Source: Candidatus Microthrix parvicella Bio17-1 | Lineage (GTDB): Bacteria > Actinomycetota > Acidimicrobiia > Acidimicrobiales > Microtrichaceae | Direction of reading: 5' to 3' | Length of the DNA stretch: 64,000 nucleotides | Assembly: GCF_000299415.1 (NCBI RefSeq) | Contig: NZ_AMPG01000001.1 | Span: forward strand, 186,001-250,000 | Part shown: in pieces, positions 34,528 through 43,816 of the stretch | Layout of the letters: every line of letters starts with the position of its first letter | Position numbering within the stretch: position 1 is the stretch's first letter | Program-made: the position numbers and the translations under genes | The notes under the pieces: generated by a model | What the model was told of the DNA's origin: nothing | Seen by the model: the letters and a program-made list of their open reading frames with translations, nothing else | Databases searched by the model: none

Positions 34528-35037
34528 ATGGATCTCGCCGAGCCCCCCACCGGCACCGACGCCGCATCGCCCGAATCGGCAACCGCCGCTGCCGGGTGCC
34601 CGATGCATACGGTTGTCGAGGCGCCTGCCGCTCAGTGCCCAATCGATGCCGCCGCCACACGAGCCGGTCACCAGCAGCGTTCGGTCTGGGATCAGCGAGC
34701 CCGGAAGTTGCTGTTTCTGCCGGCCGATGCGGCGCCCCAGAGCCTGTTGGGGGCCAACGACGCATTTGCCAAGTCACTGTGGATTTCTGCCACCCGTTGT
34801 CTGCTGATCTACGTGGTGATTCCGTTGCTCGCGCCGATCATCAACCTGACCGGCGACCTGGGCCCGATCCTGGGAATCGCACTGTCGTTGGTGTCGATGG
34901 TGGCCATCTTCTACTCGGCCCGGCGCTTCTTTGCGGGTGACCACCCGTGGCGATGGCGCTACTCGATCATCGCCGGTGGGGTGTACATCCTGCTGATCGC
35001 CCAGTTGTTCATCGACGTCCGCACGCTGGTCACCTGA
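34528..35037 (+). CDS. Small membrane protein with two Cys-Pro motifs
   Basis: 169 aa. The N-terminal 50 residues are soluble and contain AAGCPMHT and AQCPID, two Cys-Pro dipeptides of the kind seen in heme-responsive motifs. Then come LLFLPADAAPQSLLGANDAFAKSLW and three hydrophobic helices (CLLIYVVIPLLAPIINLTG, GPILGIALSLVSMVAIFY, YSIIAGGVYILLIAQLFIDV). No family recognised. It is divergent from metX, with the riboswitch leader between, and is the last clearly native gene before the accessory island. Confidence 0.65.
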   Translation: MDLAEPPTGTDAASPESATAAAGCPMHTVVEAPAAQCPIDAAATRAGHQQRSVWDQRARKLLFLPADAAPQSLLGANDAFAKSLWISATRCLLIYVVIPLLAPIINLTGDLGPILGIALSLVSMVAIFYSARRFFAGDHPWRWRYSIIAGGVYILLIAQLFIDVRTLVT

Positions 35038-35054
35038 CGTCGCGGGAGGAGCGC

Positions 35055-35286
35055 CACATCGGACCAGGGCGGGGATCCCGACGCGTCTGGCCAGGGTGGC
35101 CATCAACAACAGATTCGATTCGGACACCAGGTTCGGATGGTCGAAGACGTCCTCGACCTCGTCCGGGTCGTACAAAGGTGCGCTGGCTGGAAGTGTCTTT
35201 CTGATCTGGGTTATGATTGAATCAACACCGTCATCCTCCTCTTCAGTATGACACTTTCTGCGTTTCAACAGCTCCGACCAAACCAC
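35055..35286 (-). pseudogene. Remnant of an IS1380-type transposase (N-terminal fragment)
   Basis: A minus-strand reading frame beginning about 35286 contains DPDEVEDVFDHPNLVS, then ESNLLLMATLARRVGIPALV. This resembles the N-terminus of IS1380-family DDE transposases (F-D-x-P-N-L-V-S ... LA-R-x-G). Similarity stops at about 35055, close to the end of the opposing membrane protein gene, and the DDE domain is absent. The frame continues only as antisense of that gene. The family call is from memory of the motif and needs a search. Confidence 0.45.
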
Positions 35287-35573
35287 CAGACCGATGAAAC
35301 CAACCTAAATTGCTCCGCCGGCAATCGCATTCACGGCCAGACGGGCCGCTGGGACGCTTCGGGACATGGCGATGCAAGGCACACACCGCGACGCCGTAAG
35401 CATTGCTCCTTCGTTCGCCCTTCTCGACCGACGTGGAATCAGCGGTGCATGTTCATGTACGGTACTGAGCGGCAACATAGCGGAGACCCGAAAGGCGCTC
35501 ACCTGCATGCCTATTGGAACGGACAATCATGTTCACGTGGTGACGGCTACGGCCCGAGCCAATCCCCTCCCAG
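35287..35573. other. Non-coding left edge of the accessory island
   Basis: 287 bp between the transposase remnant and the FtsK-like gene. No convincing gene, tRNA or terminator. The decamer TGTTCATGTA occurs in GTGCATGTTCATGTACGG (about 35441-35458) and again just inside the FtsK-like gene (CGTGTTCATGTAGACGG, about 35621-35637). The promoter of the large plus-strand operon must lie here. Confidence 0.5.
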
Positions 35574-38534
35574 ATGAGTCTCGGAGTCGCTGTGGTTAGC
35601 GGTTCGTCTGCAAGCCGGAGACGTGTTCATGTAGACGGCGCCGACAAGCGGCCGCCGCCTCCCGGCACTCAGGGGGACCTTCGGCAACCCCGACGCCAGA
35701 ACCCTCCCGATCCCGCCTCGCCCCCCATCGAACCTCGGGTCTTTGCCGAGAACCTGTCGGAGTCCGGTCGGATTCATCACCTCAATGAGGGTGAAAGGGT
35801 TGCGATCGAACGTGTGCAATCTGTGGCTCAACGTTTCAGGAGCCTGGAGTTGGCACTGCCCTTCATGCGGACTCAATCGGAGTCCGAGCACGCTAAGCGG
35901 GTTCAGCAGTTTCGATCCCTATCTAAATCTCAGCAGACTCAGCTGACTACCGAAGAGGAACGTTCACATGCGACGGCAAGCGAGGCCGCTCGATCGACGC
36001 TCAACCAAATCATCGATGATCTCGCTCCCGGGGCCGCCTCTGCACCATGGCCCAATCTCATCGATGCAGCTGACGGTAGTTTGCCCGCAAGGCACTTCCG
36101 GGTCGGCCAAATCTCATCGGGTCCTGCTCAGGGCCTCCCCGCACTGGTTCCGCTTGTCGACGGCGCCGGCTGGTTTGTAAGCGGGGACGAGGAGCAACGC
36201 AACGCAATGGTGTTGGGTGCCCTCACCCGTTTGGTGGCTCAGTGTCCCATCAAACATCTCTCCATCACGGTCTTTGATCCGCGACTCAGCGGGCAAGTGG
36301 GCCGCTTCGTGGGCCTTCGCCGGATCAGAGGGTCCTCATTTCCGACGCCGGCCACTGATCCCAACGAGTTCGCTATGTCCGTGGAACGAACAATCAGCCA
36401 GGCAGCCGTCAACGCTGAGCTTGCGGTTTCTTCCGGAGTCAGCAGCTTGGGCGACCTCTGGCGCAACGCAGACGTTCCTGAAGGAACACTGTCGGTCGTC
36501 GTAGTCCTCGACTACCCGTTCGGCATCGACGAACGCCTCCAGCAGCAGTTGGTTCGGGCTGCGAAGGTCGGAGGCCGCACGGGGGTCTCACTTCTCGTCG
36601 CCACCGATGAAGCGGTTACCCCTGCCGCCGAGGTCCACATCGATGATCTGCGATCCGCACTGGTCGACCTCCGAGTTCAGGGCGGGAACCTCACGGCGCC
36701 GCAGTTCAACGCCGGGGTATCGATCGAGATCGATCCGCGGCCGGACGATGAAGTCATTTCGTCGGTTGTGGAACTGTCGGCGATACGGTCGAGTTCGGTT
36801 GCGGGCCCACTCATCCCATTGATTGAGTTGCTGGAGGCGGACATCAAGTCCCCGTGGAAGCACTCGGCAGCGGCAGGCCTCGGTGTGGTGATCGGGCGCT
36901 CCGGTCGCGATCCGATGACCTTGGATCTCCGCACCGAAAACCCGCCCTTACCCAACCTGCTGATTGGAGGCGCCGTCGGGCAAGGCAAATCAAACTTGTT
37001 GCTGAGCATCATCTACGGGTTCGCCACGCGCTACTCCCCCGATGAACTCGAGCTTTACTTGCTTGACTTCAAACGCGGTTTGGAGTTTAAAAGATTCGAC
37101 GCAGACAGCCAGGGCGAGGCCTGGCTTCCCCACACCAAGGTCCTCGGCTTGGAGTCCAACCACGCGTTTGGTGTCGCTGTCCTCCAACACGTGCACGATG
37201 AGATGGAGCGGCGCTCAGATCTGTTCAAGTCGGTCAACGCGGGTTCGATCGACGAGTATCGAGGAACCACCAAGGCGCTCATGCCGCGAGTATTGCTCGT
37301 AATCGACGAGTTCCATGTGCTGTTCGAGGGCGACGAAGGCTACGTGGACACCTGCGTCGAACTCACCGAGGCATTAGCGAAGCAGGGCCGAGCGTACGGG
37401 ATCCACCTGCTCCTGGCTTCTCAGACTATCTCCGGCATTCGCGGGCTCGCCGTGAAGGGCGACGCAATCTTCGGACAGTTCCCCCTCCGCATGTCACTCA
37501 AGAACACGCCGGGCGAGTCGCAGGCGATCCTGAGCCAGGGAAACAAGGCGGCTTCCGAGCTCACCTATCGGGGCGAAGCGATCCTCAACAAGAACTTTGG
37601 CGGCAATCCCGAGCTCGACAACATTCGGGGCACCATCGCTTTCGCAGAACCATCCGCCATGGCGCAACTGCAACGAGACCTCTGGACCCTCCGACACGGA
37701 GAACGCCCAGTCCTGTTCATGGGGAACGACTTCGCTGAACTCGATCCGACATCGCTCGGGGAGCACCGTCGACTTTCTGCTCTCCAGGACTCGGCCGACG
37801 GCCTTTCAATCTGGTTAGGCCGTCCCGTAGCGGTCTCGGCTGAACCCAGGGTCCATCACATGGCGCCCGACGCCGACCAAGCGGTAGCCATCGTCGGAGC
37901 CGACGAGACCCTCGCTCGCGCTGCGCTTTTGACGATGATTATGACCGCCTGTCACTCCCTGGCAGGAGGGGGCACTTTGACCGTTCTCGACGGGAACGGC
38001 GAGACGGGTCAGGCCTGGTTCGAGCAAGCGAACGACTACGCAACCGAGTGTGGCGTACCCGTCAATGTACTCGCCCAGCAAGACATTGCAGCGTTTCTTC
38101 GTGAGGCCGTTGCTCAACGAATGGACAGCGGTGCATCGGGGCATGATCTCATCGTCGGCCTCGGTCTTCAACGAGTGCGCGGAATGGATGAAGAGGTCCA
38201 AGGCGACGATGGGAACGAGGACGAGTATGTCCCGCCGGGCCCGTCAGGGCGGACGGCGCTAAGACGGTTGGCCGAGGAAGGGGCCATCCATGGCATGTAC
38301 TTGATCGGTTGGTGGCACAATCTACGAACCCTTGAGGTAGACCTCTCCTACGAGCCAGGTGTGGCACTGTTCGTCACCGCAGATCTTGGCCGCGATGACC
38401 TGAAATCAATCGCAGGCCCTTCCGTCTCCCGTGTCGACGGCCGTCCTCGCCTCGGCATTCATGACCGATCGGGAGAGGGCCTGGAGACCGTGGTGCCCTA
38501 CGCCGACCCCAACGCGTCGGGGGTGCCCGCATGA
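35574..38534 (+). CDS. Soluble FtsK/SpoIIIE-type ATPase of the accessory system
   Basis: 986 aa. Residues 1-60 are Pro/Arg-rich and 60-150 predicted coiled coil. A middle part (about 180-440) looks like a degenerate NTPase or accessory fold (IKHLSITVFDPRLSGQVGRF). The FtsK/SpoIIIE core follows: Walker A GGAVGQGKSNLL (about 464-475), LELYLLDFKRGLEFKRF, Walker B RVLLVIDEFHVLF (about 572-584), IHLLLASQTISG (about 610) and MSLKNTPGESQAIL. A second, degenerate ATPase-like repeat occupies 740-950. No membrane helix or FHA domain, unlike EccC/EssC of type VII secretion. It probably powers substrate or DNA movement for the linked proteins. It overlaps the next gene by 4 bases. Confidence 0.8.
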   Translation: MSLGVAVVSGSSASRRRVHVDGADKRPPPPGTQGDLRQPRRQNPPDPASPPIEPRVFAENLSESGRIHHLNEGERVAIERVQSVAQRFRSLELALPFMRTQSESEHAKRVQQFRSLSKSQQTQLTTEEERSHATASEAARSTLNQIIDDLAPGAASAPWPNLIDAADGSLPARHFRVGQISSGPAQGLPALVPLVDGAGWFVSGDEEQRNAMVLGALTRLVAQCPIKHLSITVFDPRLSGQVGRFVGLRRIRGSSFPTPATDPNEFAMSVERTISQAAVNAELAVSSGVSSLGDLWRNADVPEGTLSVVVVLDYPFGIDERLQQQLVRAAKVGGRTGVSLLVATDEAVTPAAEVHIDDLRSALVDLRVQGGNLTAPQFNAGVSIEIDPRPDDEVISSVVELSAIRSSSVAGPLIPLIELLEADIKSPWKHSAAAGLGVVIGRSGRDPMTLDLRTENPPLPNLLIGGAVGQGKSNLLLSIIYGFATRYSPDELELYLLDFKRGLEFKRFDADSQGEAWLPHTKVLGLESNHAFGVAVLQHVHDEMERRSDLFKSVNAGSIDEYRGTTKALMPRVLLVIDEFHVLFEGDEGYVDTCVELTEALAKQGRAYGIHLLLASQTISGIRGLAVKGDAIFGQFPLRMSLKNTPGESQAILSQGNKAASELTYRGEAILNKNFGGNPELDNIRGTIAFAEPSAMAQLQRDLWTLRHGERPVLFMGNDFAELDPTSLGEHRRLSALQDSADGLSIWLGRPVAVSAEPRVHHMAPDADQAVAIVGADETLARAALLTMIMTACHSLAGGGTLTVLDGNGETGQAWFEQANDYATECGVPVNVLAQQDIAAFLREAVAQRMDSGASGHDLIVGLGLQRVRGMDEEVQGDDGNEDEYVPPGPSGRTALRRLAEEGAIHGMYLIGWWHNLRTLEVDLSYEPGVALFVTADLGRDDLKSIAGPSVSRVDGRPRLGIHDRSGEGLETVVPYADPNASGVPA

Positions 38535-39067
38535 CGTCGACCAACGCAGATTACGACCGGTACGTCAGCGAGGTACATGCCACGGTCGAACGCGAAGCAA
38601 ACCACAGCCGCCTACTCCAGGCGGCCCGAGAAGCCGGGACCGCCGAGGTCGACGCCGCTCTCAAGGATCAACGCACGGCGGCGGCCGCCCTCAAGAACCT
38701 AGATTCCTCCCTCAGGCACCTTCGACCTTCCGTGAACCAGTTGGTCGCTCGCGCTTCGGTTTCCCTCAACGCGACCACCGAGCCACTGAGCTTCTCAGGC
38801 CCGGACCAGTTTGAGCGTGAAGTGAAGGGATTGACGGCCGAACTCCGCGGTGCGGAACAGTCATGGCAGTGGGTGGAGAAAGCACGTCGCGAGAACGCCC
38901 AACAAGTCGCTAACACGGTCGGCTCTTCCGATTCGGTTCAGCTTTCGATTGGTGGCACATCCGTCGCTGAACCACCGGGCGATGCCTCCTGGAATCGCCG
39001 CCTGGTCATCGGCCTCAGCGCCGCCGTGGCTGTCGCCTTGGCCGTCGTCCTCATCTTGCTTACCTAG
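38531..39067 (+). CDS. Tail-anchored coiled-coil protein
   Basis: 178 aa. Two long helices (about 5-60 and 95-130: VEREANHSRLLQAAREAGTA, EREVKGLTAELRGAEQSW), a Ser/Gly linker and a single C-terminal membrane segment LVIGLSAAVAVALAVVLILL ending one residue before the stop. The topology is cytoplasmic coiled coil with a tail anchor. ATGA overlap with the FtsK-like gene implies coupled translation, so it may dock that soluble ATPase to the membrane (inference). No family recognised. Confidence 0.72.
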   Translation: MTSTNADYDRYVSEVHATVEREANHSRLLQAAREAGTAEVDAALKDQRTAAAALKNLDSSLRHLRPSVNQLVARASVSLNATTEPLSFSGPDQFEREVKGLTAELRGAEQSWQWVEKARRENAQQVANTVGSSDSVQLSIGGTSVAEPPGDASWNRRLVIGLSAAVAVALAVVLILLT

Positions 39068-39105
39068 TTACTACGAACTACTTTGCTCATCAGGAAGGAG
39101 GGACC

Positions 39106-39567
39106 TTGCTCCATCGTTTCAGGCAGCCTCAGAACACGACACACTTGACAAGGTCCATACCTCCTCACCAGCAGACATCGCGCGTCGCCACAACCAACCA
39201 GTTCGCCATCACGCAACGAAGCCGCCCGAGGAGCGCCCAACTGGTCGACGCGATCCTTCGCATCGACTCGACCGTTGACCCCGCAGGGCAGCGGGAACTG
39301 ATGCAGTGGATTCGCGAGGCCTACGACGACCGTGGCGGCGGAGAGCTGGTCGGCCTGTTCAGCAAATGCTACTTAGGGCACCCGTATGTTGATCATCGCA
39401 TGACCATCGTTGGTTCAATCATCGAACATTTCACCCACGACCAGGTCGTCCCACCACCGTTCACGGCCGCACGACCTTTGGTCAGATCAGACGCCTACCT
39501 GTTTGTCGAGATCTATTCAGATGGCCAGGTCATACCCATTCGTTCTGACGGATCGCAAGTCGCCTAG
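39106..39567 (+). CDS. Small protein with possible effector-associated-domain-like helical fold
   Basis: 153 aa from TTG 39106, preceded by GGAAGGAGGG. The first 40 residues look disordered. Residues about 43-110 (QLVDAILRIDSTVDPAGQRE, ..GGGELVGLFSKCYLGHPYVD) recall the L-V-x-A-L-L ... D-P-x-G-R ... C-x2-H-P pattern of effector-associated domain 2 adaptors in actinobacterial conflict systems. The C-terminus is a short beta-like piece (DAYLFVEIYSDGQVIPI). The similarity is by eye and weak; otherwise function unknown. Second small gene after the ATPase. Confidence 0.6.
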   Translation: MLHRFRQPQNTTHLTRSIPPHQQTSRVATTNQFAITQRSRPRSAQLVDAILRIDSTVDPAGQRELMQWIREAYDDRGGGELVGLFSKCYLGHPYVDHRMTIVGSIIEHFTHDQVVPPPFTAARPLVRSDAYLFVEIYSDGQVIPIRSDGSQVA

Positions 39568-39586
39568 CAACCATGAAGGGTTTCCC

Positions 39587-41344
39587 ATGGCAGAGTACGT
39601 TGACCTCTCCCCCATCACGAGGGCAATCGGCAACCTCGAGTCCAACCTGTCGAGTCGAATCGACGGCGTTGGAACAGAGGTCGGCCAGGTCCGCGGCGAC
39701 CTTCGGCTCGCCTCCGACGAGCTCCGTCAGCTCAAGGCAGACTTTGAGGAGTTCACACAGACCGCCGCAAGGGTCGCCAACGTTCAGCGGTCTGAGACGA
39801 AAGTTGCAGCACTCCGCGCCGACCTCGACCGCCAGTTTGGCCACTACACCAAGGTCCGCCTCACATCGGTTGGCATACTTCAGAGCTTCGACGTAGGCAA
39901 CGTCTCCAACGACACCGTCTCATCGGTGAGTGAGGAGTTGATGATCCAGACTCCGAGGTACTGGCTGGCACCAGCGTTGGTGGCGCTGGCAGCCTGGTCG
40001 AAGGACGATCCGGAGATGGCCGAGAAGTCCGTTCAGGAAACATTCTCACGGGACAAGAACAAGGCCAGCCTCTTCTTCGCTCTCGTGCTGCGCCGTCAGG
40101 GTCGCATCGAGTCGTCGGTCAGGTGGCTCCGCCACTACCTACTGACGCTGGACCCGAGTTCGTTGACTCGCGAGTTTGCGGTGATCCTGGAGGCAGCGTC
40201 GTACGACGCCTTTGGCACCACAGGTCGCGACGTGGTGTCCGAGTCGATGGGGCGCTGGTGCTCCGAGCTCCGCGACCGGAAGGACATCGTTGAGGCCCAG
40301 GTCGAACAATGGGCGAGCGAGATCGGCGTACAACGCATGCAGTTCTCCGCCGGCGGCGAATATGCGGCCTTGGCCCACCTCACGCCGGAATGGAAGACCC
40401 TCGAGTTCCAGCTGGAGATGGCCTCCGCCCTGCCTGCCACGATCGAGAAGTACGACGCCATTGCGAAGCACGACGCGTCGATTCCCAGTTTCCTGGAGGA
40501 CCTCCTCGACGACATACTCGATCAGTTGGTGACCGAATATGACGAGGAGGAGTTGCCCCTCAAGCGTGAGGTGGTGTTCCACGACGCTGTAATCGAGGAG
40601 GACGGCGACCTGACCCGCGCTCGAGAACGAGCTGACGAGCTGAATAAGGCATTGGAGGAGACGTCTGACGTCGTGTCGATGCAAACGCAAGCCGCCATCA
40701 ACCCCGACACCCTCGGTGTCAGCACACAGACCCAACGAATCGCGATCGGCGTCGGGCAAGAGGACTTCCGAGTCGCGGTCGGTCGGTATTGCGTCTACTA
40801 CCGGTCATCGGCTGTCGATGAGGTCAGCCTTTCCTTCACCGGAGATCACTCCAACTACGCCCAAACCTACAGCTTTCAGGGCTGCACCATCGAAACCTCC
40901 GAACAGGAGGATGCAGGCGTCGCTCGCCTGGCGGCCACCTGGCAGTCAACCTTTGCGGAGTACATCAAGACGATCTCGTTCAAGAACAGCTGGTACGTCG
41001 CGCCGGCAATGATCGGCTTCCTCGTCGGCCTCATCGGCGGGGCGATCCTCGGCGCAGTTATCGGGTTCCCCATCATTGGGATTCTTCTCGGCTGGATCGC
41101 AGCCGGCGGCGCCGTGTTCTTCCTCGGACAACAAAAGCGCCAGAAGTGCGATGACGCCGTGGCGGCCGCGTGGCGCCAGCAGGAGGCTGCCGTCGAGCAC
41201 AGCGTCTCGATGTATCGCGACGCCATGGCCCAGTTCGTCGACCTACAACTGACCTACGGAGAACTCGACTCCAACGAGGACGGCCTCCTCCAAATCATCG
41301 ACACGTGGCCAACCGCCACCCGAACCAAGAAAATGGTGGCGTAG
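39587..41344 (+). CDS. Coiled-coil protein with glycine-zipper membrane hairpin
   Basis: 585 aa from ATG 39587 with AAGGG seven bases ahead; a longer frame upstream overlaps the previous gene out of frame. Residues 5-90 form a coiled coil (VGTEVGQVRGDLRLASDELR). About 110-300 is a helical, repeat-like domain with LAPALVALAAWSKDDPEMAE and ALVLRRQGRIESSVRWLRHY, reminiscent of TPR spacing. About 430-465 is an amphipathic piece. About 468-513 is a hydrophobic hairpin with many small residues (MIGFLVGLIGGAILGAVIG, FPIIGILLGWIAAGGAVFF). A helical C-terminus follows. GxxxG-rich hairpins favour oligomeric membrane assemblies, so this is the best candidate for a membrane channel or scaffold of the system. 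Confidence 0.72.
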   Translation: MAEYVDLSPITRAIGNLESNLSSRIDGVGTEVGQVRGDLRLASDELRQLKADFEEFTQTAARVANVQRSETKVAALRADLDRQFGHYTKVRLTSVGILQSFDVGNVSNDTVSSVSEELMIQTPRYWLAPALVALAAWSKDDPEMAEKSVQETFSRDKNKASLFFALVLRRQGRIESSVRWLRHYLLTLDPSSLTREFAVILEAASYDAFGTTGRDVVSESMGRWCSELRDRKDIVEAQVEQWASEIGVQRMQFSAGGEYAALAHLTPEWKTLEFQLEMASALPATIEKYDAIAKHDASIPSFLEDLLDDILDQLVTEYDEEELPLKREVVFHDAVIEEDGDLTRARERADELNKALEETSDVVSMQTQAAINPDTLGVSTQTQRIAIGVGQEDFRVAVGRYCVYYRSSAVDEVSLSFTGDHSNYAQTYSFQGCTIETSEQEDAGVARLAATWQSTFAEYIKTISFKNSWYVAPAMIGFLVGLIGGAILGAVIGFPIIGILLGWIAAGGAVFFLGQQKRQKCDDAVAAAWRQQEAAVEHSVSMYRDAMAQFVDLQLTYGELDSNEDGLLQIIDTWPTATRTKKMVA

Positions 41345-41348
41345 TCCA

Positions 41349-41636
41349 ATGACCAGCTCAAGCACCTCGGAAGACCCCAGCGAGATCGATCTGACCAACG
41401 CTGCTGCGCCCCCCGACGCCTCACCACTGATCCGGCGGACGAGGAGTGTAGGGAAGTTCCAGCGCAGGCCAGAAGCTGCAGGAACCGGCTCCAAGGACGG
41501 CGTCGTAGTTGCCCGAGGGGTCCTCGCCATGCGAGCCAAGCAGGGCAAATCGCAGACTTCCCGCGAGCGATTGATCGCAGGGAATCTGCCAGACTGGGAG
41601 CCATTGCCGCCGGGAGAACTCACCGTCCAGCGATGA
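41349..41636 (+). CDS. Small hydrophilic protein of the accessory operon
   Basis: 95 aa. Acidic Ser/Thr-rich N-terminus, then a basic middle (LIRRTRSVGKFQRRPEA), a short hydrophobic VVVARGVLAMRAKQGKSQTS and DWEPLPPGELTVQR at the end. No family recognised. It starts 5 bp after the previous stop and ends 12 bp before the next start, so cotranscription is nearly certain. Confidence 0.6.
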   Translation: MTSSSTSEDPSEIDLTNAAAPPDASPLIRRTRSVGKFQRRPEAAGTGSKDGVVVARGVLAMRAKQGKSQTSRERLIAGNLPDWEPLPPGELTVQR

Positions 41637-41648
41637 ATGTAACCTGAG

Positions 41649-42260
41649 ATGACTGGCTCCGAACTTGTCGGCAGAACTCCATACGAGACCTGGGTGCTGA
41701 CCTTGCGAGCTTGGGGCAATGACCCGATGACCCCGCTCGACCACCTGCCGTCCCTCGCCCTTGAGACCTTCACCCCCGATACCTACCAGCGCCTCTTCAA
41801 CCACCTGCGCCAAGCTTTGCAGTCCGTCACCACCCAGTGGAGCGATGATCTCGGCAAGACACTGCGGTTGAGCCAGGACCGATTCGCGCTTGGACACGAC
41901 CTGGTGCAGCTCAGGACCAGGCTCACTCGACGGGTGCAACTGGTGTCGCATCCATCGCTGCCTGCCGAGGCACGGGATTCATTCACCAAACAGACCGCCG
42001 AGGACATTGCCAGAAGCCAACAGCAGATCGTGGATCACATCCAGCGACAGGCCAATGAAGGGCACCTCAGCAGGACCGAGGCCGAGGGGATGCTCGATGT
42101 GGTCCGTGAGCACTCCTTCGAAGCCGTCATGGCATTCGCAGCAAACTCTGCTGGTCAGCGGGTAGTCGCCGCTCCGCTCAGGGAAGTCAATCCAACCGAA
42201 GCGCCCGGCTCTAAACGCTGGCGCAAGATACGGCCGTTCACGGCCCGAGGAGACGAGTAG
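41649..42260 (+). CDS. Helical protein of unknown function
   Basis: 203 aa, soluble and mostly helical (YQRLFNHLRQALQSVTTQWS, VQLRTRLTRRVQLVSHPSL, FTKQTAEDIARSQQQIVDHI, EAEGMLDVVREHSFEAVMAF). One conserved-looking patch, GRTPYETWVLTLRAWG, is at the N-terminus. No catalytic motif. Its TAG stop shares one base with the GTG start of the AAA+ gene, so the two are translationally coupled and may interact; a substrate-chaperone role is possible but has no direct support. Confidence 0.62.
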   Translation: MTGSELVGRTPYETWVLTLRAWGNDPMTPLDHLPSLALETFTPDTYQRLFNHLRQALQSVTTQWSDDLGKTLRLSQDRFALGHDLVQLRTRLTRRVQLVSHPSLPAEARDSFTKQTAEDIARSQQQIVDHIQRQANEGHLSRTEAEGMLDVVREHSFEAVMAFAANSAGQRVVAAPLREVNPTEAPGSKRWRKIRPFTARGDE

Positions 42261-43810
42261 TGCCGGACAAGGCGACAGTTGTCGACAGCGTCGAGCGTTA
42301 CCTCAAGGCCCGGGTCCCGCTCATCGTGATCCAGTCCTATGAGCCGAACCGGGTCATGGAAGTTCTGAGTGAGTGCGCGAGCACGCTTAGCACCATGCAG
42401 TTCTATGAGCACTCCCGAACCGAGGGTGTTCGGGATCTCCTCTCCAGCCAATCGGTGTCAGACGAGACTTCCTTGGTTGTCGCACTTGAGCATGCTCGGA
42501 CAACCTTCAAGGCCCGAACGAACGTCAACTTCATCTTCACCGACGTCGACGAGCTGGACCAGGAGACCTCCCAGTCGCGTCACTTTGCCGAGATGGTCCG
42601 ATTGGCCGAATCCCGCAGCTGCAGCATCATCGTCGTCACGACCAAACCGGTGTGGCCCGGTCTGTCTCGACTCGGCATGACCGAACGCCTCGACCTGCCG
42701 ACTATGGACGAGATGGCCGAGTCCCTTAGCGACTTCATCGAGGGCAACCGCGGACCAGTCACGGTGGAGTGGGACTACGACGACCTGCGACGAGCTGCCG
42801 AGATCCTGTCGGGCATCACCGAAATGGAGGCCATCAACGTTCTGGCAAGCATGATGGCGAGGGGTCAACTCAATAAGGACGACATGCCAGAGCTGTCCCG
42901 ATACAAGGATCGCATCTTCGGTGACCTTTCGGGTATCGAGCGAGTGCAGCTCAAGGAAGGGGCTAACAAGGTAGGAGGTCTACACACACTTCGGGAGTGG
43001 CTGGCGACCAAGCAGTCGCTCATTACGGCCGATCTCTCGCAGACCACCTTTGCCCCGCCGAAGGGCATGCTGCTCGTCGGCGTCCCCGGGTGCGGCAAGT
43101 CGCTCTCGGCAAAAGCGGTTGCGCAGGAATGGATGCTGCCGCTGTATCGGCTGGACATGTCGTCGATCATGGGCATGTACGTCGGGCAATCGGAAAGTCG
43201 GCTGCGGGAAGCACTCGAGATGGCCGACCGTGTGGCGCCTTGCGTGCTCTGGATCGATGAGATCGAAAAAGCACTCGCCTCGGGCCCTGGCGACGGCGGC
43301 ACCACCCGCCGCTTGATCGGCCAGTTCCTCTTCTGGCTTCAGGAGTCCACCTCCAAGGTGTTCATCGTGGCGACGGCCAACGAGGTCCAGTCACTCCCCC
43401 CCGAGCTGCTCCGCAAGGGACGATTCGACGAGATCTTCTTCGTGGATCTCCCTGATCCGGCAGACCGCGAAGAGATACTCGACCTCTACTTCACCCATCA
43501 CTTCACTCAAGCACTGTCGCCCTCGCTCATCCAGGAGCTGGTGACCCTGTCGGATGGATTCTCCGGGAGCGACATCGACGCCGTCGTCAATGAACTGGCC
43601 CAGAAGATGTTCGGGCGTGGGACCGGCGCGCTGCCCAGCGACGACGAGATCCGACTGCATTTCCGTAACGTGATTCCCTACAGCCAAACCAACGCCGAGG
43701 ATGTCGCCGCCATCCGGGCGTGGGGCCAGCATCGTTGCCTCCCCGCAGGCAGCCTGGCGTTGCCGGAGAGCGACGGTCAGAGTCAACCCCGCCGAGTCGT
43801 GCTGACGTAG
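42260..43810 (+). CDS. Ycf46-like AAA+ ATPase
   Basis: 516 aa, GTG start at 42260. Residues 1-200 form the degenerate N-terminal RecA/AAA-like domain of the Ycf46 type ([44 protein letters not shown]). The active AAA module follows: Walker [19 protein letters not shown] (about 271-288), pore-loop region [10 protein letters not shown], Walker [13 protein letters not shown] (about 327-338), sensor 1 VATANEV and arginine-finger [10 protein letters not shown] (about 383). The C-terminal lid has [15 protein letters not shown]. It probably remodels protein complexes. Last gene of the seven-gene plus-strand operon; its stop is 6 bp from the opposing operon. Confidence 0.85.
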   Translation: MPDKATVVDSVERYLKARVPLIVIQSYEPNRVMEVLSECASTLSTMQFYEHSRTEGVRDLLSSQSVSDETSLVVALEHARTTFKARTNVNFIFTDVDELDQETSQSRHFAEMVRLAESRSCSIIVVTTKPVWPGLSRLGMTERLDLPTMDEMAESLSDFIEGNRGPVTVEWDYDDLRRAAEILSGITEMEAINVLASMMARGQLNKDDMPELSRYKDRIFGDLSGIERVQLKEGANKVGGLHTLREWLATKQSLITADLSQTTFAPPKGMLLVGVPGCGKSLSAKAVAQEWMLPLYRLDMSSIMGMYVGQSESRLREALEMADRVAPCVLWIDEIEKALASGPGDGGTTRRLIGQFLFWLQESTSKVFIVATANEVQSLPPELLRKGRFDEIFFVDLPDPADREEILDLYFTHHFTQALSPSLIQELVTLSDGFSGSDIDAVVNELAQKMFGRGTGALPSDDEIRLHFRNVIPYSQTNAEDVAAIRAWGQHRCLPAGSLALPESDGQSQPRRVVLT

Positions 43811-43816
43811 TCAGTC

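Noticed and set aside
34774-35054. C-terminal continuation of the transposase-like frame
   Set aside because: This part is antisense to the three-helix membrane protein gene and has no transposase similarity, so only 35055-35286 is reported as a remnant.
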